Shown here piece after piece: positions 1 to 13,769 of a stretch of DNA of 64,000 nt. The stretch is from Saxidomus purpurata (lineage: Eukaryota; Mollusca; Bivalvia; Venerida; Veneridae). Numbering within the stretch: position 1 is the first letter of the stretch; the number at the start of each line of letters is the position of its first letter. The DNA lies in contig JAFMSR010000001.1 in NCBI GenBank assembly GCA_022818135.1, positions 39,528,358 through 39,592,357 on the forward strand, written 5' to 3'. The position numbers were made by a program, and so were the translations under genes. Below the pieces are notes generated by a model. The model was not told the origin of the DNA and searched no databases. It was given only the letters and a program-made list of their open reading frames with translations.

Positions 1-2807
1 AGTCGTACTTTGGATAACCAATCAAGAGATAGGTTAGTCCCTGGGAAGGGATGAGCGTTTGTTCTTTGTCAATATTTGCATTGCGATTTTATGTTATTTG
101 TCCACTGTGTGCAAAGAATGAGTATGGGATGCCTTTTTACTATTTCTAGACATTTGTTTGTATCATGAATATGAATGTTTGATAAAATAACATTTGTTGA
201 TACCAGAAAATCGAATTCTTTATATACTAAAAAGTCATTTTTGGCTTCAAGAAATTCATATCCGTTTTTATATCAAACATTGAATTCTTGATATCAAAGA
301 TCCATTTCCTAATATCAAAAATAGTTAAGACTTTTTTGATATCAGAAAATTATTTCCTTTCATCAAAAAATAGGAATTTGTGAAAAACATTTTTTTTAAA
401 TGTTTATTTTTCTATATTAAAAATTGCTAAAAATTTGCAAAACGGCGTCCCGTATATGAGAAATAGTTATTGTGAACATTCAGCGCTTGGAGAAACGCGT
501 GGTGACAACTACACAAAACAACTCCGTCACCAAGACAGTGTCGGAAGGCAGCGCTGTATAAACTTTCAGACTCAGAGAATGAATCAACGTCGCATTGCGC
601 TGCAGGAAGCATCTAGATCTGCATCTCCAGTTGCAGGTGCATGTGACGAGCTCAATGCCGACGGTGAAGGCGAAGAAGCTGTCTCTTTTTCTGGGGTGAT
701 CAGGTAGAATAATATGGAGTGCAATAAGTTGTGTTTTTTTTAAAGTAAGGAAGTTCCTTCATCACTTAGGTGTAAGTGATGACTCTGACTAATGAAATAT
801 GTCATTGAATTAATAAATATAACAGATAAAGAAATAAAAAGATGTCGCTGTATTTTTTTTTATATTTCTTTGTTCCCAAATGATAAAATATTTGGCGTTG
901 AATTAGACATATTTGAAGACCTCCATATACTTTACACACTCCATTGTCCATGTTGACTGATCATACATATCGATTTTGAGAAAACCCCGGATAAAATACT
1001 AACAATAGTTCGACATCCACTGTTCACAAACAGAGTTCACTTAAAGCGAAAATGTCTAATGGGGTCTTTAGGGGAAGCAATATTGCACTATTAGTTCCCT
1101 TTATTTCATTTGGCTAATTTATCATAATAATTATTAAAGAGACTTGCGTTAATACACCATATGATACATTTATACATTTATTTTTGCGCAAAGTATCGAA
1201 AGTCTATATATTAATTCGAAATGCTGGACCGCCTTGCTAAAGGTTACACGGCTATACGGATTTTCAAAATTAAATATGTATATAGTTATATGGTTTATTA
1301 CGCTTTTAATGCAGTGATGGACGACTGCTTGAAAAGTATTAATTTTTCATGTTTTTCAATTTCATCTGTAAATTGCAGTATTGTAATCCATTGCACAGAA
1401 AACATTGTTTCGTCACAGTCATAAACTTAGGTATTATCACACCCTCCCCCTAAAAGAAATACCAACAACAATGATACAATTGTATATCAATTGGATAGAC
1501 ATTTGAATTAATTCAATTTTCCGATCTCCCTAGTAACATGTTTTACTTTTACCTATAAGGTAAGATATCATGAATTTTAATGTGGTTTTGTCAAGAATTT
1601 GTATACTGTAGTAACTTATATTACATAAAGCCAAATGGCTGATGAACCCCTAATTTGAATATGTTTCTGATGGTCGGTTATTGATTTAGTTGGCAGTGTA
1701 TAATGTTAGAATCAATCGACATTAGACCTAAGGTTCAAAATAGCAATTGCACCACTTGAAACACAAAAAAGATGCAGCCCAGAAAAGTCAGTAAAAATCC
1801 TTTAAAATAACCAGTGTTATTTACTAAATATCTTTCCAAACACAAGGAAGAAATAGCATTTTTACGGCAGCTTTACTGCATTTAAATTGATTATTAAAAG
1901 GAAATATTTCAAGCGTCTTATGCTGCTGTGACTTCACTACAGAGTTAGTCAGTTTATAAAGTCGCATGTACTTTAGACGATATCATTTTTACACACATTT
2001 TCCTGTGAGGTAAGTAATTGTATTAGGATTATAGAGCCTTTATAAATTGGGCTTCAAACTCCGTCCTGTGTCTGGGTCAGTGTTAAGTATCTCTTAAAAT
2101 AAGTATAAGTGAAACCCGGAACAACACCTTAACAGAAGTTTTAAGATTTTTTTTCCCATAATTTCATTTGTTTTGTGGTTAAAACTATAATAAGCGGTCT
2201 TTATACTCAGTTCCTTCGTTTGGCAAATGTGGTACATTTGTACAATAATATTCTTAGTCATTATATTACATAATGACAAATACCTACAAATGACTTTGAA
2301 TTCGCCAGAAGTCGTCTCTAGGTCAATACACGAGACCAAGCATTCGTGAAAAAAACAATCCCGATGATTCACAATATTGAAACAATGTCTAATATTTCTG
2401 GCGAATTTTGAATTTGCGAAATAATGAATTCCCGAGGGAATGCTCTCTTGAAAAAAGCTCTTGCCAATATTTCATGATTTACATTATTACAAAGTCAATA
2501 TCATAAGTTAATAAGAGATAATAGAAGTAAATTACTGAAAATCCATATACATCTTTAAATCTAGGTATTCAATTTTACATAATTTATATATTCAATCCGG
2601 TTTCCCTTCTCCAGAATATGTGCAATACATTTAATTTCTAAACGATATTTTCAGAAAAAAGACAAAAGGAATTTATCTTCGTTGTCAAAATTTTGGCAAA
2701 ATAGAATTTTATATGCCTGAACATGATATTTATTTTTTTGCATTGCGTGATTTATCTTCATTTTGCAGTTGTGCTTCTACGGCATTTACAATGATTTTAT
2801 TTACTTG
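1..2807. other. AT-rich non-coding stretch
   Basis: No convincing gene. The sequence is AT-rich with many homopolymer runs. The only segment with a different composition is about 430-710, listed separately as a weak exon candidate. Bases 180-420 are low-complexity, with repeated 'gatatcaaa/atatcaaaaa' words. Short open frames at 1221-1424 (+) and 2094-2372 (-) have no recognisable motif and are of a length expected by chance. Confidence 0.6.
435..707 (+). CDS. Weak candidate exon of unknown function
   Basis: I do not recognise this protein. A 90-codon open frame sits in a segment clearly richer in G+C than its AT-rich surroundings. Its predicted product is polar, with an Arg/Gln-rich middle (residues about 28-58) and an acidic Glu/Asp/Gly stretch near the C-terminus. 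The frame is open upstream of the Met, and a 'gatcag|gtagaa' sequence at about 706-713 could act as a splice donor. The opposite strand is also open over 427-612, which weakens the case. It could equally be an old repeat of higher GC. No homology, partner exon or promoter was found. Confidence 0.2.
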   Translation: MQNGVPYMRNSYCEHSALGETRGDNYTKQLRHQDSVGRQRCINFQTQRMNQRRIALQEASRSASPVAGACDELNADGEGEEAVSFSGVIR

Positions 2808-5800
2808 ATCGTAAAATGTTATGTTCGGAGAATCTTGCCAGCAGACGACTTTTTTTCGAGATAAAAAACTTGCATACTTGCATAATCATACGCACCGTGG
2901 TTATTTATTTATTTTTTAAGAATCTCAATATATTTAAACGGCTCGTTGGATCTTCATGACCAAAATTACTTAAATGTCCTTTAATTGATGTTTGCCCACC
3001 CATTGAGTTGAGAATGTTTTCCAAAGGATATGCCTGAATTTCGAAATGACGGTTTTTGGTTTCATGTCTTTAAAGCATGCGGAACAAGCAGAAAAGCCGG
3101 ATTCGTATGAAAAATAATTCAACAAAGATTCACCCAAAGTCATATGATTTACATTAAGATTTTTCTGATGAGGTTTTCATTTTTATGGGGAAATTTATTG
3201 CAGACGTGTGCATGACAAGCGAGGAAATTAAAATAAAATCTGAATTGCTGATATTCTAAAAATAAAAAAAAATGTAGATGAGATGCGGTCTTACATTTTA
3301 TGCCGATACATTTTCATAAAAAGAAATGCAATAAAGTTAGAAGTATGTTTTTTTTGTATATGAACGAAAAGTTAAAAGTGATCAGTTTTATCCTTTACCA
3401 TTCAGCAGAAAAAGTAACACTGTTACACTAACAGTTACAAATTCGTATATTGAGTATATCTGGGGATGTATAGTAAAGTTGTTACTATAATAGACATCAA
3501 TTTTTTTTCAGTCGAAATACTAATTGCTCATTAGATTAAATCCATTTTACACTTTCCTATTTTTTTACAATTTTTAAGAAAGCCTAATTTAGATTTTGAG
3601 ACTTTATGATAATTAAGTCTCAGCTCATTTCAGTTGAGAACATATTTGAATGACATACGCATTTACAGTGTCATCACTGTGACAGTCGTTTTTCCTAATA
3701 CCAATTCCAAAAACAATTTCTTGTTTTATTTTTGTTTACCAAGCCAATGAGTATTTTCTAGCCCATTTCGTAACGTTTAACTTTTTAGTTTCAGCCAAGA
3801 CAAAATCGAATATTATGTAGTTATATTTCGGTTTTGGATGTAAAACGAAAAACGCGAAATAAAGATTCATTTCCCTTATGAGAATAAAGAACTATAATGG
3901 ACACATATCATTTTAGTTATACAATTGTTTGATTACATGTTTTTTTTGATAAATGTTATGTCAGAATTATTTTTTCCATTCAAAACGTACATAAATAACT
4001 GTTATCGAAAATGTGTCAAATAACGTGCCAACTAAATTCCGGGCGCGATATCAATTACAATGTTGCACATTTTAAAATCATCTAACAACATCCAAACTGA
4101 AAAGTTGTTTGATATAAATATCTTCATCAAAGTAATGCTAGGGACAAACGTCACTGTGTAAAATAGTTTTGAATATCCACATCAAGATTTACGTCGATGA
4201 GTTTAGACTTGCAGAAGTAAATAAGATGGCATCTACATTATTGATTGTTTATTTCTGTTTATTTATTGTGTCTTAATAAAACAGCGCTGCGTATTTCAAT
4301 CAGTGACGCACGCATGCTGTGTTATATGACTGGCTGATCCTGGTTTTAAAAATTTGCTCTATCTTTTGATAAAGCTGTACAACCTGTGTCAAATGAATGA
4401 AATTACGAATTTTTTGTCACTTTTTATAAGTGCTATTGTGAAATTGCAAATAAGGGACATATTACGATCATTGTAACTTTGGAAGCGATGTTTTAAAACT
4501 ATGCATAAAAGGCATACAGAGCAATTTACCATTCAGTCGACAAACTGTTGATGATGATGTTGCACATTGTAACTTTAGCAAGAAAGCTATAGAAAAAAAG
4601 CATTTAGAGAATCTTTCTTTGTTTGTTTATTCATCTAATTTTTGCCATTACTCATTTCAACTAAAACAGAGATTCCTGCTACTTGTGTGGGAGTAATAAA
4701 AAACATGCATATACCAAAGGTGGTCCCGGGTTGCCTCTATGTCTTCAAGTGTTAAACATTTAAGTGCAACATGTACAAATTTAAATGTACATACATTTTT
4801 TTATGATATTTATATAAAATGATCAAATATTAGAATCAAGCAACTACGAAAATGAAAGTGATATATATTAGATATTAAATACACTCCAGTATTTATCATT
4901 GGTAGTTCTATCAAGAATATGCCAACGTTTAGAGTGTTGATAAGAAAAGTGTTCCATGATTTACTACTATGATATTTCCTAGCTAAAGAATTCATAAATT
5001 TATACTAAGTACTTTGCCCCAAAACTTTTAACGAATAAATCAACAATTTTCAAGTTTATACAAATAACTGGTAAAGGTAATTGAGTGCTTTGAAATTGCT
5101 TATATAAAAGATTGTATGGAGTTCACATGGAGTTGTAACTACCTACAACGTAGTCTCTTATCATTTAACAAATAATATATGTACTCCATTCTAAGAATTT
5201 GAATCTAGCTAAATGCAGCACTGCTTGCAGCATATGCTTTTGCATTTCTCCGTATTGCAAAACTTCACCAGATATATTCGATCAGTGAAGTACCAGTGCT
5301 ACGAACTTAAATAAGACTTGTCGATTTTGATATTGTAGTCAAATAAAATACAAGATCACAGTTTTGATAAATATAAAAGACAGAATACTCTGTACATTAT
5401 TTCTATACACATTAAGTAAATAAGTTGCCTTTTCTGATCAAATGTTCTATTTGGACATGATTTATCCTATAAACGATATTGCGTTAAGACATATAACATC
5501 AATACTATGGTGGTAATAATTGATGATCTATACATTTTGACTTCAATAGATATTGGTAAACTCTTTTCCCTCTAGATTGTCTACACTTGAATGAAATCAC
5601 AACACATATAGAGTCCTATGTATTCCACGGCGACTTACATTGTATAAGTTTTAAATCTGAAATCTCAAATGAAATAATATTCTTTTAAGTTAAAGTATTT
5701 AGCCAAGGAATGTATCAAAATGCCTTCTTAAAAAGTTAAAGTATTTAAAAATAGGCTTGTTTCCTTTTTCTTTATTAATTAGGCACTCGTCTGATTTACG

Positions 5801-7340
5801 TCATTCACCCACCAATATTTATATCTTTATATACAACGACAAGCAACTATTATAATACATAAACATATTATGATATAAACGATAAATGAATACAAATGTA
5901 CTTAATTTTTGGTTTTACGGCATCGTAACTATGCTGTAACATCCACACACTAAGAAGTCGTTCAACTTGAAACAATTTGAAAAGTGCTTATCTGCATATG
6001 AAATATGTATGTCAACTATATCTGCAAACACTGTATTGTATACATCAATTCAAACACATTTTCTGCTGCTTAAAACGGGAAGTATGTTTTAATTACTTAT
6101 TTAGACCCCCACCAAACGTAGTCACTGAAACAAAATGTAGTCGTAAAATATTTCAAGGTAAGAGCACACTTGTTAAACTGAACAATTATTAACAAAAGTC
6201 GTTTGATTATGATGAGATATTCTTGATATATTCATAATCTGAGATAAAAATTTGCTATTCTGGTCATATAATTAAATAAATTTTGTTTTCTCATATATTT
6301 CATATTTCCGCGCATTTACCAATGATAGATAACCTTATCCTGTCGGACTATTTTACGTAAATTACAATGTATAAGCAGCCAGCACATCACATAAAATCGA
6401 AAATTTACTGTTAAATGCTTGAAAAAAGTATAATTATTGTTGTTGGTATTCATTTTCTTAGTAAGATCATTTTCTATCCATTTATAGCAGTTTTGAAGTA
6501 AAATTTGAGAAAAAGTTGATTTTCATTTTTTCATTTCCATCCAGTTCTATCTTCAATTCCAAAGTAAATTTAAAAAATTGACATTGAAATTTGAATACAC
6601 GAAAATATTAGTCAATAACGCATGCCAGTGGCATAAAATTTAAGTTTCAAATTCAAAGAATTGATTTGAAACAAAGCTATTTGTTTAGACTGCTGATTGT
6701 TTTACAATATTGATTCGACGTGTTATTATCATTATTATTAAATGAATTATGAAAATGCGGTTAAAACGTTGAGAAAATTGATCTGCCAAATCCATTGAGT
6801 TGTGGATAAGGAAATCCCAACCTCGGTGAGAGATACAGTCAAAAAAACTCGGCAGAGCCTCGTTTTTGGGACGTATCTCAACCCTCGGGGGGATTTCCTT
6901 ATCCACAACTCATGAACATGTTGGATTCACTTTATTTATCACCCGTTAACCAAGTCCCACTTCTAATTGCCTTTTTGTGTTTGATATCTACAATTCAGGC
7001 ATTCGGGACTAACATTTTGATAATAAAACAATAAATGTTTCAGTGCAGGCACCGACACTTCTCTTCTCCATTTGTTGTCTCAAATGTACTTTTCTCCTTC
7101 CCATATAATAAGTTTATAAAGTTCATTCGAATGGCATTAAAGTGTAGACATAACGGCAAAATAATTTACTGTCTGGCCGGCTTCTGTACGAAGAAAATAT
7201 CAGTCAAGCTGATTTAACTTAAGTAACTAGATAATCTGACGGAATGATATTTCACAATGAGATAAGGAGATGTATTGATTCACTAGGTTCAACTGGTTCT
7301 TCCATTCGTTTATACATAATATTAAAGGAAAACTTAAATT
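2808..7340. repeat. Segmental duplication, unit A (partner 7540-9600)
   Basis: Several separated blocks reappear in the same order downstream in unit B. They are 'tcggagaatcttgcca...' with the 'aattgatg..ttgagt' and 'ctgaatttcga' block (2825-3060 vs 7549-7725); the 'tttatccttt..cattca.cagaaaa' and 'taaatccattttac' block (3388-3560 vs 8630-8815); 'acattaagta.ataagttgc.ttttctg' with 'tggtaataattgatgat' and 'gattgtctacacttg' (5405-5592 vs 8935-9187); and 'gggactaac...aataatctgacggaatgatat...ggttcaactggttct' (7005-7300 vs 9210-9560). Unit A is about twice as long, so one copy gained or lost DNA. No gene is recognised inside it. Confidence 0.7.
6797..6911. repeat. Long hairpin with GC-rich core (hairpin 1)
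   Basis: Inverted repeat with a perfect outer 21-bp arm (gagttgtggataagg... pairing with ...ccttatccacaactc) and a less perfect inner stem that includes 'gagatac'/'gtatctc'. The centre at 6848-6862 reads CTCGGCAGAGCCTCG. It shares this centre, but not its arms, with the hairpins at 12159, 21440 and 49105. A 73-codon open frame on the minus strand (6685-6906) crosses the hairpin and is a by-product of it. The hairpin lies inside duplication unit A, and no matching hairpin was seen in unit B. Confidence 0.8.
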
Positions 7341-7539
7341 ATGTAAACCGTTTACTATTATATGATAATCAATGAGATACTGTATATGGAACGGGCGCAC
7401 TTGAAAAACACAACCGTAGAAATATATGAGTGCATAACATGACAGAAAGGTCAAGAAAATACCTCTGCCCCAAGTGATAATTGACAGACGTTTCCAGTAG
7501 AAACGACTGCATATTAATAGCAATGGAAAGAACAAAACA

Positions 7540-9600
7540 CTTTAGCGTTTCGGAGAATCTTGCCATCACGTGTTTTTTTTCGAAATAAGATAACGTGCAC
7601 ACTTTGCAATAAGATATTAGAAATATTCCATGATTCGTCGTTGCCAAAATCAGTCCCTTAATTGATGCACTCGTTGAGTAGAGTAATGTTTCCCAAAAGA
7701 TATAACCCTGAATTTCGAGGGCGTTGTCACTGACCTTTTGGCTACACATCTTTATATCTTTCGAAGCCAACATAAAAGAAAGAACAGTACTGAAAACTAA
7801 TTCAACAAAGAATTACATTTGTGATTTACATTACGTTTTTAAGAAGAGACCCACATTGGTAAAGTTCTCGATTCAACGACTAGCAAATTAAAAAAGAAAT
7901 GCTTTTGCATTATTAATCAAGCATGTGATTCATGTCTGTCAATTGGCTCCTTGGGGTGTGAAAATTGTTTGGCAACAACTCATTTAATCCATGGTTTGTT
8001 ATGAAAGAATGTGTGAATTGATTTATTTGGGCCTGATATTACTTACTGTAAACATTAAATGTTTAAATTGATATGACATTATGTAGTTTCTAGCACATTT
8101 TTAATGGTTTTATTGATACATGTATGACAAAAGTTTATTTATTTATTTAAGTTTCTTTAAAATCTTTTTTCAATTCATTCAGGCAGATTGGTGTAAGCAA
8201 CATAATTATGAAATTATATCGTGTCCGACGTTTTCTGATGTGATTTTCTTTTTCAGATTATCAAAACATCACAATAATTTTGCATTTGAGAAAGAATATT
8301 CAAACAATTACACTTAGCAGGTTTTTTATGAGTTTATTCCATGTTTATGCATTAATGCAAGGAAATTAAAGGTCAATCTGAATTGCTAATATTCTAGAAA
8401 TATAGAATTTAATGCAGAGACAGAAAAAACAACAAGAAATGAAAAAAGTATGAAATGTGTTTTTAGGAAATTTCTGTATATGAAAGAACTGTTTAACAGA
8501 GTTCATTCATATGTGAAGGAAATGTAAATACAAAGACAATACTGTGTTTTAATTATTGAATCTGATTATTTAGCCAATCTAGGTAATTCTAAAAGACTGA
8601 AATACAAAATATTCAAGCGCAAAAAAACTTTTTATCCTTTAGCATTCAACAGAAAAGGGATCATTTTTATATATCATTGTGGGACCTTTTAAATTTGAGT
8701 GAGGTTATACACTATAAAGTTCTCAGTTCTATTTATATTATTAAACATCAGTTATTTCTGCAAACGAAATACGCTGCACTGATAAGGAATTTGATTAAGT
8801 CCATTTTACTTCTTTTCTAGTTTTTAAAGGCCCTATATACTTCGCAACTATGTGTAAGTTTTGTTTGTCTTCATGTTCGTAAGGTTTTAGCTTCAGTCAA
8901 GACGAAAACTCGATTATTTTACATGTAGTACAGACACATTAAGTATATAAGTTGCGTTTTCTGCTCCAGTGTTCTCTTCGGACATGACTTATCCAATGAA
9001 CGGCATTGCGAGGGAAGTAGTCAAGTTGGAGTGGATTATATTGAAAATAATATATAGAAATATACAAATGTAGCATCAAGACTGTGATGGTAATAATTGA
9101 TGATAAATGCATTATTACTTCAATTAATCTTGGATAATTTATTTTATCTCTATCAATCCCTACAATGTATATTGTCTACACTTGGATGAATAAAAATATG
9201 ATATAAGAGTGTCTGGGACTAACACTATTCATCTTTATTTTGACCACAATAAAGATATTTTTTACAGGCCCTATCTTCTCATTTTTTATCTTTTAAAGTT
9301 ACACTTCTCCCTTATAATGAGCTTACCAAGTTCGTTTGAGTGACATTCACGTGTAGACAGAATAATAAAATGGTTTACTGTCTAGTAACCGGCTTCCATG
9401 TGAGACATTTCGTATGAGGAAAACATGAATCTGTTGCATGCTTAAAGCTAATTAAAGCAAAACAACTAAATAATCTGACGGAATGATATGATATATTATA
9501 CCGTCTACGATATTATATAATAAGGAGGTTATCGATTTACTTGGTTCAACTGGTTCTAGCTTTCATTCGTTATTATATCAGATCAAAAGAAAAATATTAA
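7540..9600. repeat. Segmental duplication, unit B (partner 2808-7340)
   Basis: Carries, in the same order and orientation, diverged copies of at least four blocks of unit A, compressed into about 2 kb. The block at 8230-8400 ('atattcaaacaattacacttagca', 'gaattgctaatattctagaaatatag') also matches 13790-13960 and 18950-19090, which links this pair to two further copies. Open frames such as 7369-7773 (-) show no motif and do not persist in unit A, so I do not call them genes. Confidence 0.7.
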
Positions 9601-12158
9601 ATTAAAATAAAATAGAATACTCTATTGTTACTTATTATCATAGATGCAATAAATACAATAGGATAATGTTTTGAAAATCTAATACTAGTATCCGCTGGAG
9701 TTGTGATAAGATTTGAAAAGTGACGTCAGTATGTTTTGTGTTGTCTTTTAGCATTAGCTTATTTTCAGCACCATGCATATTGAGATGACATGTTCTAAAC
9801 TTTTATTTAAACTTAGCAAAGACAAACTATAACTAAAAATTCGTTCTTAAAATAAATAAGCGTACACAATCATTTTCTTCGCCTGGTGAAATTGCCAAAT
9901 CTTTCTCATATTTGTCGAAAAGTGACCGACATGATGATATATATTTATTTCGGATGTGGGTAATACTAGTGTCACACGGTGAAATCAGGTTTTTAATTCA
10001 GATTCATGTTTGATTTCCTTTCTATAAGTATAACGGTATAAATCTGCATGAAATCCATATATGATGCTGCAGGGATTATAAGAATATAATAAACAATAAT
10101 TTAAAAAGCAATAACAAAGAAAATACCAGTAAGAGTGATAATAATTATTATAATAATAATAATAATTATGATAATTATAATAACTATACGAATTAAATAA
10201 TAATAGTTATAATAATAATAGTAAGAATTATAATAATGGTACAAATAATGATAACATAATTTAATGTAATCTGAAAGCTATATACGAGTTGCCAATACAT
10301 GCACTTATTTTTATTGTTTTAATATTTATTTATTTGATTCTCTTTATTTTTAAATTCAGGGATACGTGTAACACAACAGTCTATATTTATATCTTGTCGG
10401 AGTAACTAAGTCAATGTTTTATTGATCTAACTAGTACCGTATCCTTTCATTTGTATAGTCCTAGACAATGCTATTTTCCATTTACAGAATTAACAAACAA
10501 TATACAACTTCACTGATAAATGGGAATTTTCTATTGTATCTAATAGAATGCTTTATTGTTGTCAGTATCAACAAAATGATACGTTTACATTTCTATCGAA
10601 AATCATTAGATGTGGGCGAAAATTAATCCATCATGTATGCAGATTCCGTATAAGATAAATGGTACGGACGGGATTCTGTATCATTTGTAGTGCAAAAAAA
10701 GTCTAACTCACGGCTAACTGGTGCCATTTGTGAGTTTTTTTACAGAATGCAGTTCGGCTCAGGTTTAAAATTCAATTAAAAACTACGATACACAAAATGT
10801 AATTGATCTAAGCAGTGCTTGATCCTGTAAGGATTTATAAATAAAAACGGCGTTGTATAAATTATACATTTAACAAGAATTTGTAGTGCAAACCTGTATG
10901 TTATTAAAATAAGACACACATCAATTCATTATCTATCTTTACTCCTACGCGATAGGCTCACAGACGAGATCAAGATTGTTGACAGTAAACCTTAAATTCC
11001 TCTCTTAAAACATACAGAAAAGAGTTGGATTTATATATACAATGTATATATACTCGTTTTAAGAAGCATTTTAGGCACAACATTAGACTTCTATTAAATG
11101 TATTGAGTACAATTAAACAATTGCTATATAAAGTTTCATCTACGGGTGTCCAGTTTCTGTCAGGTGCATAAGATTGACAGATGAAATTGCATATTGTCAT
11201 AGTGTGCATGTACACTGTGATTCTAAACATTATTCCCTTATCGTTATGCAAAAGTAACTTTGAACTGTCCGATTTCCAGTGGTGTACTTCTGCAATGTAT
11301 CAATTTGCAAGTAATCATATTCTTGTGGCGCCTCTAAAGCTTTGCATTAATGCATATGTTGCACGAAATAGTAGCAGCGTTATAGGTTGACACTGTGTAA
11401 GACAGAACATTATATCCATAAAGACCATTAGTAAAAAAGAATAAGCGTTTCCATGTCCATTAGAAAGAGTGAATTTTACACAATGATACATTTAAAATCA
11501 TGCTTTTCTATGAGATTTACATGTTTCAAGGTCGGAGGTGTACACTGCCTTTAGCATCAATGTTCTTTACAAGACAGAATATAGTTATGAGAATTAACCC
11601 GATAAAGCCGCTTTTTTAAGCATGTCATTATGATGTTTAAGTAAACTGAACATTTTTGACCATATTTGCATGTTTTCACTTTCCATACATTCCTGGATCT
11701 TTACACACTACTTCATTCTATAACTGTAGCAAATATTAAGCATGTACATTTATAAGACAACAATACAGCTTATTGAAGACACAGTTTTGACTAACCCTTC
11801 ACGTGTCAAGCAAACCCTAATTGACTAGAAAAGTCGACCTACATGTATGTGATTTTAAACATCTATCCATAAATAAAGATCATTTCATGCCAGCTAGCCA
11901 TTAACTTAATTCTGACTAACCTTATCTTTAAAAAAAGTCCCTTACATTATATAAGTGACAGTGTAAAACTTAAGGGTTACTGTTGTTTTTACTAAGAGCC
12001 TATATTTCGTACCGAACTTCGTGGAGTGCCTGAACACATTTATATTTAAAAGGGGATACGTTTTTATGTCACTGTTGCTGCTTGCTTGTGTTATGAATGT
12101 TGAGATCTGACGTATCTCATGACCTTTGTGTCAGATGTCTGCTTTCAATAAATACGGA
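9601..12158. other. AT-rich non-coding stretch
   Basis: No gene recognised. It contains an ATT/AAT-rich simple repeat (10131-10260) and a pair of short overlapping frames on opposite strands at 10970-11390 with no recognisable motif. Cysteines and aromatic residues dominate the translations, as expected from AT-rich non-coding DNA. Confidence 0.55.
10131..10260. repeat. Imperfect (AAT/ATT)n simple repeat
   Basis: Runs of 'ataat' and 'ataataataat', interrupted by single changes, cover about 130 bases. It is an interrupted trinucleotide repeat typical of AT-rich invertebrate DNA. Confidence 0.85.
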
Positions 12159-12309
12159 ATATTATAACAGTCGGTTGATCTGCAGCGTCGTATCTTTTGA
12201 GTTGGCTGTGTAGCTCCGGATTACACGAGAGGCGGAGCCTTGAGTGTGATCCTGATCTATGCAGCCAACGAGAAAGATACACACGCAGATCAACCGACTG
12301 TTATAATAT
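12159..12309. repeat. Long hairpin with GC-rich core (hairpin 3)
   Basis: Outer arms are a perfect 25-bp inverted repeat (atattataacagtcgg... pairing with ...ccgactgttataatat). An imperfect inner stem continues (tatctttt..gttggctg against cagccaac..aaagata), giving arms of about 65 bases. The centre at 12227-12244 is GAGAGGCGGAGCCTTGAG, related to the centres of the hairpins at 6797 and 21440. The surrounding DNA is AT-rich, so the GC-rich centre stands out. Confidence 0.85.
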
Positions 12310-13769
12310 ACCTTTTATTATATACCTTTTACCGAATATCAATTTAAATTTTATATAAACGTTAATTTGTGTCATAAGTGGCAAAAATCAACATAACGCG
12401 CTATTTCGTGTCACGTTTTATATGACGTCGATGACGTCACTTCCTTCTTCGTGTATAAACAAACAATTAATAAAAAGTAAATGCAAAATGGAAATCATCT
12501 TTCTGGTCTATTTAATGAGAAAAAGACGTTGTATTCATTTGTCTTCAAATGTGACATTTAAAAAAAATGAGACGACATTGAAACTACACTTATTTTACTG
12601 CATCAATGTTGATTTATTTTTCAACTTTTAGCGTAGGAATATGATATGAATATGCATTTGTGTACAACTGACACGGTGGACAGATAAGATACGGCTTAAT
12701 CCATCTGATACGGAAAATTTGATACGAGATGTTGTATTTTACTGCACAAATACTAAAGAAAATTCAGATAAACATTAGTAGGTATATAATAAAGTACAAT
12801 ATTGATGTTGTGTGTGACGTTTTCTGATTACAAACGCATCTACTGAGATTATCTATGGTACCTGTTCATATTAAATGACATGACACTAACTAAAACGATC
12901 GGGCCTGTATTGAGTTAAATTGTGCTTTTCATTTAGTCCTTGTAGATCATTTCTTTTAATATTTTTCAAATGACACATTTTGGAGAAAAACATAGAGACA
13001 CATTTATTGTTTTAGCTAAATTTGTGTTCTTGGCATTCCGAAAGTATGTGCATTTATCTTGTCCTCATCATAAATCATCAAGATATGAAATCTATACAAG
13101 CGAAAGCTTTTATTTCATGCCAGATTAATCATCCTCTAATTGTTCCAGAAGCTTTGATCTATGGCGCGCAATTATGTACAGCACATGGAGCAGAACTAGT
13201 AGAACTGTATGGACTTATTTCCCATGTTACATATTAACAACAGAACATAGCCTGTTGGAAGTAGAAGCACAGCCTCCACTTACAGTAATAAATGTTGTTT
13301 GATGTTATGTCATGATGCTTGCCAGAAGAACAGATTAGAATAATATCACATACTGAAATTCATATAAACGTAATGTTCTTTGACAAGTCGATGGTCAAGC
13401 ATTGCAGAATAGAATAAAGATTTAAGGATTTAAAGTAAGTTATCTAATCCTTTTACTATCTTTAAATTCAGATGGTCAAGCATTGCAGAATACAGATACC
13501 ATGTACGCATATATTTTTCCTAGGAAATGCTGATTATACAGTGGATTGGTGACCTATATTCTAAAAGTTTATAGTGAACACAAGTCTTGTGAACACAACT
13601 GATTCCATTCAATTTGCAAGAGCTTATTTCACAGTTAAGTACTAGTTATTTAATAACTTTTTTACACTAACTTTAAATTCAGCTACATATCTATCAGCAT
13701 TATACTTTCGAAATTATATTGAGATATACAAAATAGATCGTATATGTTTATACTTTGACGCTGGTGTAC
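12310..13769. other. Non-coding stretch with a short local duplication
   Basis: No gene recognised. Open frames at 12422-12631 and 13022-13237 (+) lack motifs. The words 'gatggtcaagcattgcagaa' occur at both 13390 and 13471, and a third, more diverged unit ending 'ctaactttaaattcagct' lies near 13645-13683, so a small local duplication is present. Confidence 0.55.
13390..13492. repeat. Short tandem duplication, about 81-bp spacing
   Basis: About 20 bases beginning 'gatggtcaagcattgcag' appear at 13390 and again at 13471. The sequence just before the second copy (ttatctaatccttttacta..tttaaattcag) is echoed at 13640-13683. It is a local duplication of two units plus a degenerate third. Confidence 0.65.
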
